From: Flavobacterium soyae
GTDB taxonomy: Bacteria > Bacteroidota > Bacteroidia > Flavobacteriales > Flavobacteriaceae
Length of the DNA stretch: 64,000 nucleotides
Direction of reading: 5' to 3'
NCBI RefSeq assembly: GCF_021245985.1
Contig: NZ_JAJQXA010000003.1
Location: 248,001-312,000, forward strand
Both the position numbers and the translations under genes were made by a program. Of the stretch, positions 43,523 to 50,422 are shown piece after piece. Within the stretch, counting starts at the first letter, position 1. Each line of letters begins with the position of its first letter. Below the pieces are notes generated by a model. That model had not been told where the DNA came from. It saw only the letters and a program-made list of their open reading frames with translations, and did no database searches.

Positions 43523-44098
43523 TCAAAATGTTTTTTTCATTATCGAATGATTGGAAATAGCAGCAAGACCATTTCGAAAACCTCTGGTATAACTAATTAG
43601 CATACCCTGTCCTAAACCAGTATTGTTTTTAGCATCGGATTCAATTTCTAAAATTTGACCAATATGTTCTTCTGCCGTATATTTTTTTACACTTAATTCT
43701 TCTACAGTGTCAATCATTCCTATTCTGGCACGGCTTTCAATGTGAAAGTTTATCTCTCGAATAAAATCCTGATAGTAAGTTTTGATTTTTCTTATTGTTC
43801 TTTCAAGATCACTCTTTAAGGCTTCAATATTTTGCTCAAGATGCGTATTGTCTGGATTTATTAAAGCATCATCATACCCTTTGCTTTCATAATTTTTTTC
43901 GAGAAATTCAAAAAGAAGGCTTATTCCATTTTCCTGACTTACAGGATGTTCCTTTGAAATACCTTCAGGGAATTTTTCTGTTTGAATGAAAATTTTTTCA
44001 GAGATTTCAGGATAAGTTTGTTTTGGTTCGGTTTCAATATTTTCATTAGAATTATTGATCTTTGGTTGATTTCGATTAAAGTAATTAAATAGTCCCAT
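43523..44098 (-). CDS. Hypothetical protein between HNH nuclease and DUF4407 genes
   Basis: A 191-residue soluble, charged protein with mostly helical prediction by eye (ALKSDLERTIRKIKTYYQDF, coiled coil around 85-125) and a Gly-rich C terminus (NNTGLGQGMLISYTRGFRNG). No family recognised. It lies 1 base from the DUF4407 gene and 12 bases from the HNH gene, so it is part of the same unit. Confidence 0.68.
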   Translation of the reverse strand: MGLFNYFNRNQPKINNSNENIETEPKQTYPEISEKIFIQTEKFPEGISKEHPVSQENGISLLFEFLEKNYESKGYDDALINPDNTHLEQNIEALKSDLERTIRKIKTYYQDFIREINFHIESRARIGMIDTVEELSVKKYTAEEHIGQILEIESDAKNNTGLGQGMLISYTRGFRNGLAAISNHSIMKKTF

Positions 44099-44110
44099 TT
44101 ATGTAATTTT

Positions 44111-44599
44111 TTAGATGTTTATTGTTGGTACTTTAAATTTGGCATGTCCTCTTCTATGGCATGATTCACACAAAGCGATGAGTAAAAAATCAGGATAGTC
44201 CCAAGGCAGCTTAAATTTGTTTTCGGCAACTACAAAATGATACTGTCTGTGATGTATCTGTAGACTTTCTGTATTTTGACAAATGACACAACATTTGTCT
44301 CGTTCAATAATTGCAGCTCTTTTTGTTTGCCATTCTAATCGAAATAACAAAGCTCCATAGCTTCCATGAGGTAATTCAGTACTTGATTTACTAATGCCAT
44401 TTATTTTTTCAATTCCAGATGAGGAGTTTGAATATCGGCGAACTGATTTATCATTTTTTAGATTTAGATATCGATAGCGGGTATTAGTTGGATCAAACAT
44501 TAGAATACTATATTGTGTTAAACATTGTAAATCTAAAATCTTTGGGAATAAGAAATTTACGGTTTCCCATAATTTCCTAAATAATACAATTTTAAACAT
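44111..44599 (-). CDS. HNH endonuclease-like protein
   Basis: I place the start at ATG 44599 (162 residues). The frame is open to 44758, but that extension is the antisense of the cobalamin riboswitch and cannot be trusted as protein. The HNH fold at the C terminus shows zinc-ligand pairs CCVIC and CESC, the catalytic-region IHHRQYH, and a final CHRRGHAKF. The N-terminal 80 residues are unassigned. It leads a three-gene unit with a helical protein and a DUF4407 membrane protein. Confidence 0.78.
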   Translation of the reverse strand: MFKIVLFRKLWETVNFLFPKILDLQCLTQYSILMFDPTNTRYRYLNLKNDKSVRRYSNSSSGIEKINGISKSSTELPHGSYGALLFRLEWQTKRAAIIERDKCCVICQNTESLQIHHRQYHFVVAENKFKLPWDYPDFLLIALCESCHRRGHAKFKVPTINI

Positions 44600-44606
44600 T
44601 CCTATC

Positions 44607-44635
44607 TTGTTTTTATCGGGATAGTTCCATCTTTG
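44607..44635 (+). promoter_or_regulatory. Promoter in front of the cobalamin riboswitch
   Basis: TTG (44607-44609), 18 bases, then CATCTTTG (44628-44635; one mismatch to TAnnTTTG). The transcript would start near 44642, directly before the riboswitch. Confidence 0.55.
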
Positions 44636-44654
44636 CGCCAAATTTTGGTTTGTT

Positions 44655-44790
44655 TTTTCAGGTTTTATGAAAAAACAGTTAAAAGGAATCAGGTGTAATT
44701 CCTGAACAGACCCGCTACTGTAAGTTCTATATAAGTCTTTAAACGTTACTATTGCCATTGTCCCATTTTCGGGATGAGAAGGCTGTTTTA
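44655..44790 (+). promoter_or_regulatory. Cobalamin (vitamin B12) riboswitch
   Basis: The conserved core reads GGAATCAGGTGTAATTCCTG (44685-44704), then AACAGACCCGCTACTGTAAG (44705-44724), and closes with GCCATTG (44754-44760) and GATGAGAAGGC (44773-44783). An AAACAG/CTGTTT stem encloses it. This is the AdoCbl riboswitch pattern (G-GGTG..., CCCGC-ACTGT, GCCA...GAAGGC). It lies on the plus strand and leads into a btuB-like remnant. Confidence 0.9.
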
Positions 44791-44793
44791 AAG

Positions 44794-45134
44794 ATGGAAC
44801 AAGTCATAGAAAAAAAATACTCTTATTCGCTTTTATACTTTTTGCTCCGTTTGTACTTAATTCGCAAGTAGAAGCTGATAGTTTGCGGGTTTTAAAAGAA
44901 ATAATCTTAAAAGGAAAACCCTATCAGGAAGCAATTCAGGTGCAGACACTTTCGGATAAATTGCTCGAAAATTTAGCGAGCCATAACGTTGCCGATGCAT
45001 TTCGTTATTTTGCCGGAACCCAAATGAAAGATTACGGCGGACTTAAAACCGTAGATAATTTTGCAGTTCCTTTTCCAATACCGCTGCCTGCTCCTGTAAT
45101 TAAAATTGTTTTGTCCATTTTTTTTAGCTATTAA
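44794..45134 (+). pseudogene. Broken BtuB-like TonB-dependent receptor
   Basis: Downstream of the riboswitch a reading frame encodes a signal peptide (KKILLFAFILFAPFVLNSQ) and the start of a receptor plug (VLKEIILKGKPYQEAIQVQT; VADAFRYFAGTQMKDYGGLK followed by TV). This is the N terminus of Bacteroidota cobalamin receptors. The only ATG (44794) is in another frame; one more A in the A8 run (44810-44817) would join them. The plug has a short deletion at KDYGGLKTV, then the frame leaves the family and stops at 45134, with no barrel. It is a non-functional remnant of about 110 residues. Confidence 0.8.
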
Positions 45135-45252
45135 ATTAATGGTGTAAAGGTCTAACCAGAAGCTTGGTTACAAATAATACTAATTCGGGCTATTTGTATT
45201 CTTTTTACGAATTATAGAAATACTGTTTAATGATTTTTGAAGTGATTGGAAT

Positions 45253-45288
45253 AAAAAAAGCCTGTAAACGTAATGTTTACAAGCCTTT
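45253..45288. terminator. Possible terminator before the RiPP locus
   Basis: Imperfect stem around TGTAAAC/GTTTACA with AAAAAAGCC and GCCTTTTT flanks, between the btuB remnant and the convergent peptidase gene. A better-paired relative follows the exporter gene at 59452-59484. Confidence 0.55.
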
Positions 45289-45336
45289 TTCCGAATCTAA
45301 TGTATTACCTTTTTAAATATTTTCAGGCAAATCGAT

Positions 45337-47517
45337 TTAATCTGAGTTTATTAATTTGAATTTTGGATTCCCCAATTGCCAAAATGCAAAAGCAAATTGA
45401 TCAGCAAAATCATTATATAATTCTAGATTTGAATTATCGAGTCCGTGTCCAGTATTATAATTTACTGAAAAAATAATAGGGTTTTTAGATGCGGTTGAAG
45501 CTTTTAACCTTGCTGCAAACTTACCTGAAATCCAAGGAGCTACACGGGCATCATTCATGCCGGTAGTTATTAAACATGAAGGATATTTAACTCCGTTTTT
45601 TATGTGCAGGTAAGAATCCATTTCAATAAGAGCATCAAGTTCTTCTTTTATTTCAGGATTACCAAATTCTTTCATGCAGTTTGGCCCGTTTGGAGTTTCT
45701 TTAAGTCTTACTGTATTTAATTCTCCATTTTTACAAATCATTACTCGAAACAAGTCAGGCCTTTCTGTTATAGCTCTGCCTACTAAAATACCTCCGGCAC
45801 TGCCGCTGGTTATGGCAATTCGCTCTTTTGATGTGATTTTTTCCTTAATTAAATATTCTGCTGCAGCGATTAAATCTTTCCAGCTATTAGGTTTTGTAGA
45901 TTTGTATCCGTTTTTATACCAATCATCGCCTTTTTCACTACCGCCTCTTACGTGTGCTTCTGCAAAAACACCACCGTTTAAAACCCACGATAGATAAAAG
46001 GTTCTAAACCTTGGTTTCATTGAAATTCCAAATGATCCATATCCATCAATAAGAATATTGTTCATCTTATCTTTTTTAAGGCCTTTTTTGTAAATTAATG
46101 ATACAGGAACCATAGCGCCATCATGTGATGGAATTTCAATCTCATCTACAACAAAATCTTCAAACTCCGGGTAAAGAATTGGTGTTGTAACATTTGCTTC
46201 AGTAAAGCTTTCTTTTGCGGCGTCATAGCTATATCTGGATTTAGAATTCAGCCATCCGCTAATGCTTACCCATAAGCCAGGATTGGCACTGTTTTTATTT
46301 TGTATAGAAATAGCACCTGCCTTTATTGGCAATTGTATTTGTTTTATTACGTTATCTTTTTTCTGGTAAAGTTTGGCTTCAACTCCATTTTTAGTAGTAG
46401 AGTAAAATAAACCTTCATTATTTATGACATAATCGTCAATAGATTCTATTTTATTTTCGGCTACGACAACTTCTGGATTTTCAAAATCAGGATTGGTAAT
46501 ATTGGTTTTGATAATCTTAAAGTTTGGGGTGCGTTTTGATGAAACGCAGTATAAATTGTCATTAATTAATTTTGGATTTAAGAGTCCGTCTTCCTTTTTA
46601 TACAAAGGCTTCCAGTTTATTTTTTGATTGCTTAATTCTTCAATATTGGCGTAATAATAATCTTCATAGGTTGTTGCACCGCTTAAACTGCTTGTTATAT
46701 ATTTATCATTAGAATTAAAATCATATACTACAGGAAAATCGGCATCTGTGATTTCAATTTCAGGATTATTACTTTTTGAAAGTATTATTTTATGCTTATC
46801 TGGATTATCACCTAATTTATAGATTACAGATTCTGTATTTAATATATAATTTTTGTCTTTGGTATCAATTACGGGTATATGAATGTAAATGATTCCAGAA
46901 TCATCCAAAAGCCATTTTATACCTGCCAATGCAGCTGGCCAGCAATGTGTAATTATTTCAGGATGTAAAGTTTTAGTGGTTACATTAAGAAAGGCTATTT
47001 CGCCTATTTCTTCTCCTTTTTTAGACAAACCTATAGCAACTGTATTATTGTTCCAGGAAGGTTTTAAGTAAGTTATTGAATAATTACTGCCAGATTCTTT
47101 TTTATAATCTGCAGGGTCAAAAAGCAAAATTTCTTTTGCTTTTTCCCCGCTTTTATAATAAAGCTTTCCTGTTTTATCACTATTTAATTTCTTTAAGTAA
47201 AAAGAGTAATTGTTTGCAGCAATGTTAAGTAAGGTTATATCAAATGAATTTCTTTTTTCTAATTCAAGTAATTTTTCAAGTATTTCTTTTCTGCCTGAAA
47301 TATTATCTAAAAGTTTTCTGCTTTCTATGCTATTTTGTTTGAACCATTTTTGTACCAATGTATCATTTGTGTTTTCCATATAACGATACGGATCACTAAT
47401 GACTTTGCCATAATAATTGTCAGTAAATGGTTTTTCTGTCAAAGTAATTTCTTGACCAGCTAAAATATTTGTATAAACAAAAGCACAGATTAAAAAATAT
47501 AATTTCATTATAAACAT
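45337..47517 (-). CDS. Secreted prolyl oligopeptidase (S9A), possible RiPP leader or core protease
   Basis: 726 residues (723 from the more likely ATG at 47508, MKLYFLICAFVYTNILAG, a signal peptide). The N-terminal beta-propeller precedes the hydrolase domain. The catalytic triad is visible: Ser in ITSGSAGGILVGR (about 570), Asp in TTGMNDARVAPW (about 655) and His in YNTGHGLDNS (about 690). Family members cut short peptides after Pro. The gene starts 39 bases after the cysteine-free precursor gene, whose core contains a Pro-Pro pair, so it may process that peptide after export. POP enzymes mature some class III lanthipeptides. This role is inferred. Confidence 0.88.
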   Translation of the reverse strand: MFIMKLYFLICAFVYTNILAGQEITLTEKPFTDNYYGKVISDPYRYMENTNDTLVQKWFKQNSIESRKLLDNISGRKEILEKLLELEKRNSFDITLLNIAANNYSFYLKKLNSDKTGKLYYKSGEKAKEILLFDPADYKKESGSNYSITYLKPSWNNNTVAIGLSKKGEEIGEIAFLNVTTKTLHPEIITHCWPAALAGIKWLLDDSGIIYIHIPVIDTKDKNYILNTESVIYKLGDNPDKHKIILSKSNNPEIEITDADFPVVYDFNSNDKYITSSLSGATTYEDYYYANIEELSNQKINWKPLYKKEDGLLNPKLINDNLYCVSSKRTPNFKIIKTNITNPDFENPEVVVAENKIESIDDYVINNEGLFYSTTKNGVEAKLYQKKDNVIKQIQLPIKAGAISIQNKNSANPGLWVSISGWLNSKSRYSYDAAKESFTEANVTTPILYPEFEDFVVDEIEIPSHDGAMVPVSLIYKKGLKKDKMNNILIDGYGSFGISMKPRFRTFYLSWVLNGGVFAEAHVRGGSEKGDDWYKNGYKSTKPNSWKDLIAAAEYLIKEKITSKERIAITSGSAGGILVGRAITERPDLFRVMICKNGELNTVRLKETPNGPNCMKEFGNPEIKEELDALIEMDSYLHIKNGVKYPSCLITTGMNDARVAPWISGKFAARLKASTASKNPIIFSVNYNTGHGLDNSNLELYNDFADQFAFAFWQLGNPKFKLINSD

Positions 47518-47556
47518 TTAAATATTTGACTACAATTACTGCACTTTTAAAGAATT

Positions 47557-47718
47557 TTAATTGCTTACCTGTCCTGAATTTGTAGGGGGTGTAATTGTTC
47601 CGCCTTTATCTTCATTATCAGCATTTCCTCCAATAATTGCACGCATGTTCTTAAATTCAGCTACTTTAAATTTATCTAATGATAATTTCTTAGCCGTTTT
47701 AACTTCTTTCTTTTTCAT
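47557..47718 (-). CDS. RiPP precursor peptide, cysteine-free, LanB-associated
   Basis: A 53-residue peptide. The leader (residues 1-31) is KKLSLDKFKVAEFKNMRAII then GG, like the double-glycine leaders of Bacteroidota class I lanthipeptide precursors. The rest is NADNEDKGG (32-40), a second double glycine, and TITPPTNSGQVSN (41-53). The final 13 residues contain three Thr and two Ser but no Cys, and the peptide has no Cys at all. It lies between the TPR-AraC gene and the prolyl oligopeptidase gene, downstream of both LanB halves. The precursor role follows from leader, size and context. Confidence 0.82.
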   Translation of the reverse strand: MKKKEVKTAKKLSLDKFKVAEFKNMRAIIGGNADNEDKGGTITPPTNSGQVSN

Positions 47719-47853
47719 AGTTTTTAAATATTAAAATTAATTTTAAGCGAATGTACTGCCTGCTGCCTTCAGTTAAAAATTGTTATTCTCGAGATTTATA
47801 TATATCGTCTCTTAATTTTTATAATGGGCTAATTACTATGGTGTTAAAAAGAA

Positions 47854-49560
47854 TTATTTTTCGCTGTTTTTTATAAAATAGGAGGGTTGATATCCTGTTT
47901 TTTTCAAGAAAGCTTTTGAAAAAGATTCAGAGTTACTAAAACCAACTTCTTCTGAGATGGCTTTGATAGAATAATTTCTAAATTTTTTATCGCCGCTTAA
48001 TCTTGCAATAGTATGTTCTATTCTTAAATCATTTATGTATTGACTGAAATTTTTATTCTTATACTGGTTAATGGTTTTTGATAAGTAAGTACTATTGGTT
48101 TCAAGTTTTCGTGCAAAATCAATTTGGTTTATGTTTGGTTCCAGATAGCCTTTATTTTTTTCAAATTCGTCTAATTTTTTTAATATTTCAACAGCTTTTT
48201 CTTTAGAAAGGTCTACCGTTTTTACCGTATTTTCTTTTGGTTCAATAATAGTTTCAGAAATAGGATTTTGTATGTCAGGAGTTTTATTCTCCTCATTGTA
48301 TATTTGAACTAATTCATTCACTCTATTTTCATAAAGTTTATTTTGTTTTTTTGTTTTTGATAAATAAAACAGAGAAAATCCTAAGCCTATAAAAATGATA
48401 AAACCAATACCAATGTAAAGCTGTTTTTCTGTGTTTATTTTTGCAATTACTTTTTCTTTCTCTAATAATAAATGAGGTCTTTCATAATTTTTATTGATAT
48501 TTTCTTCTAAAATAATCCCATTTTTATTTAAATAAGAATCTATCTCAATTAAGCGATTTAAGTAATATAACTGTTTTTCGTTATTTTTTAGTTTTTTGCT
48601 GATTTCAATTAGGCGAATACAATTATTTTGTAAATCGGCTGTATTGGATCCGCTTTTAACGAGTATAGAATCTGCTTTTTCAAAATAACTCTGCGCTTTA
48701 ATTATATTTTTTTCATTTTGTAAAATATTTTCTCCTCTGTAATAATAGCTAATAGCTAAATTTAATTTATCATCGCCTGAACCCAGCATTACAAGAGCTT
48801 TATCTAAAAGAGGGTTACTTTTAGTATACTGTTTTTTAAAGTGATAACAAATACCTTCATACATAATGGAGTATTTATAAAACCGATCATCTAAATTGAT
48901 TTGATTTTGTAAAATTTTAATGTAATAAAGGGCAGTATCTATTTTCTTTAAACGAATATATATATCTGATAAAATCCAGGTAGTATATAGATAATCAATA
49001 GAATGTGTTTTTTTTGATTTAAAATAGTTGTAATTTTTAATTATAAGAGGTAAAGCTTCTTTTGGTTTTCCCAGTTCAATTTTAATTAGGGCAATTTGTT
49101 GATTTACCAATAAATTTTGCTCAATGTTCCCTTTTTTCAAAGAGTATTTTTCTGCTTCCAGGACATTAGTTAAAGAAGATCTTAAATCCATATTTTTCAT
49201 TAAAAAACTACTTTTTAAGATATAACCCCTCGCAGGATAATTAAAATCATCAACATTTTTAGTTAGTGTAATAATTGAGTCTGAACACTGCATTGCAATA
49301 GTATCGCTGGCTACTGCTATAGCAAAAAAGTATAATCCGTTGGCACGTATTATTTTATCATTTTGAAGTTTAGATTTTTGGTAATAAACATTAGCATAAA
49401 GCTTTTTGTTTTTTTTATTCATAAAAGAATTTTCATAACGCTTTTCCAGTTCGGTAAAAGATGTGTTTTTTAGCGAATCAGGAATAATAAAAGTTTCTTT
49501 TTTTTGAGAGAATAAAGCCGTTGTAAATAACAGTAAAAAAATCAGGGTCGTATTTTTCAT
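47854..49560 (-). CDS. Membrane-anchored TPR sensor with AraC-type DNA-binding domain
   Basis: 568 residues. Signal peptide or signal anchor (1-19), TPR repeats (about 30-340), a membrane helix (about 380-402, IGIGFIIFIGLGFSLFYL), a short coiled coil, then an AraC double helix-turn-helix (about 465-565: IDFARKLETNSTYLSKTINQ; IKAISEEVGFSNSESFSKAF). Periplasmic TPRs with a cytoplasmic DNA-binding domain make a one-component transmembrane regulator. Its start overlaps the stop of the LanB elimination gene by four bases. It probably controls the RiPP locus. Confidence 0.88.
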   Translation of the reverse strand: MKNTTLIFLLLFTTALFSQKKETFIIPDSLKNTSFTELEKRYENSFMNKKNKKLYANVYYQKSKLQNDKIIRANGLYFFAIAVASDTIAMQCSDSIITLTKNVDDFNYPARGYILKSSFLMKNMDLRSSLTNVLEAEKYSLKKGNIEQNLLVNQQIALIKIELGKPKEALPLIIKNYNYFKSKKTHSIDYLYTTWILSDIYIRLKKIDTALYYIKILQNQINLDDRFYKYSIMYEGICYHFKKQYTKSNPLLDKALVMLGSGDDKLNLAISYYYRGENILQNEKNIIKAQSYFEKADSILVKSGSNTADLQNNCIRLIEISKKLKNNEKQLYYLNRLIEIDSYLNKNGIILEENINKNYERPHLLLEKEKVIAKINTEKQLYIGIGFIIFIGLGFSLFYLSKTKKQNKLYENRVNELVQIYNEENKTPDIQNPISETIIEPKENTVKTVDLSKEKAVEILKKLDEFEKNKGYLEPNINQIDFARKLETNSTYLSKTINQYKNKNFSQYINDLRIEHTIARLSGDKKFRNYSIKAISEEVGFSNSESFSKAFLKKTGYQPSYFIKNSEK

Positions 49561-50420
49561 TTTCTGGCAGCTATGCTTTTATAATATCTGGTCATGAAAT
49601 CATAACAAAGCATTTCGTATTGTCTTTGTTTTGATCTAAAGATTCGATTAATATTCATGTGGATAATAGCGGAAATAATATTTTCTAAAGGAATCGATGG
49701 TTTCTTATTTATTATATCATTTATTATCGCAATCTCTTTTTGGGTTGTTTTAAATAATTTAATTAATCCTTCTAAATAAAAAGGCTCTTGTTTTTCTTGT
49801 AAATATAATCCTATTTCTTTTTTATATGTTCGATACAGCTGATCTAATTTTTTATTATTTTCTTTTTCTATTGCATGTTCGGTTTTGAAAGCCTGTTCTA
49901 TTGATTTTACAAAATGAATTCGGTTTTCTAAAGAAATCTGAAAATGCTCTAACAAATCGTCGATCATTTGTAACGAGGCAAATATTCGGGCTATTTCATC
50001 ATCCTGCGTAGTTGTGTTACAAATAAGTTTTAGTGTTTTTTTACTTTGATGATAAAATAATTTTTCAACCAGCTCAATTGTAGTTTCTCCATATCGTTCA
50101 ATTTCCCTTTTGTAAGTAGCCGTTACAATATCATTTACTAAATCTTTTTCGATCAACTCTCTAAAATGAGCCTGAATTAATAGTATTATTTTCTGAATAT
50201 TCTTGGAGTCCTTTATTTTAAAGCGAAGCCTTATATGATTTTTAGGATCATTATAACGTATAAAAAACCATTGCTTAATAAGTTTTTTTTTGCGAAGCTT
50301 GGTCACAATTGGTAAAATACTTTCTGCTAAAATGCTGTCGGCAGAAAAGTTTCCGCAATAAATTTTATAATAAAGCCATTCTTCTCCCAGAATAAAAGTT
50401 CTCTTTAACTGCTGATTCAT
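49557..50420 (-). CDS. LanB-type dehydratase, elimination subunit (thiopeptide-type bacteriocin biosynthesis domain)
   Basis: 287 residues, the usual size of the free-standing C-terminal LanB domain. Hallmarks are FIRYNDPKNHIRLRFK (53-68) and YKREIERYG (103-111). In split class I systems this protein eliminates glutamate from glutamylated Ser/Thr to give dehydroalanine or dehydrobutyrine. It lies 2 bases after the glutamylation subunit gene, and its stop overlaps the regulator start. No LanC cyclase accompanies it. Confidence 0.88.
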   Translation of the reverse strand: MNQQLKRTFILGEEWLYYKIYCGNFSADSILAESILPIVTKLRKKKLIKQWFFIRYNDPKNHIRLRFKIKDSKNIQKIILLIQAHFRELIEKDLVNDIVTATYKREIERYGETTIELVEKLFYHQSKKTLKLICNTTTQDDEIARIFASLQMIDDLLEHFQISLENRIHFVKSIEQAFKTEHAIEKENNKKLDQLYRTYKKEIGLYLQEKQEPFYLEGLIKLFKTTQKEIAIINDIINKKPSIPLENIISAIIHMNINRIFRSKQRQYEMLCYDFMTRYYKSIAARK

Positions 50421-50422
50421 TT

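Noticed and set aside
44600..44758. N-terminal extension of the HNH nuclease frame
   Set aside because: These 53 codons are the reverse strand of the conserved cobalamin riboswitch and its promoter, so the open frame is a by-product. I start the gene at 44599.
44883..45134. Independent 83-residue protein starting at TTG
   Set aside because: Its frame continues upstream into a signal peptide and its sequence is a TonB receptor plug fragment, so it is part of a broken receptor.
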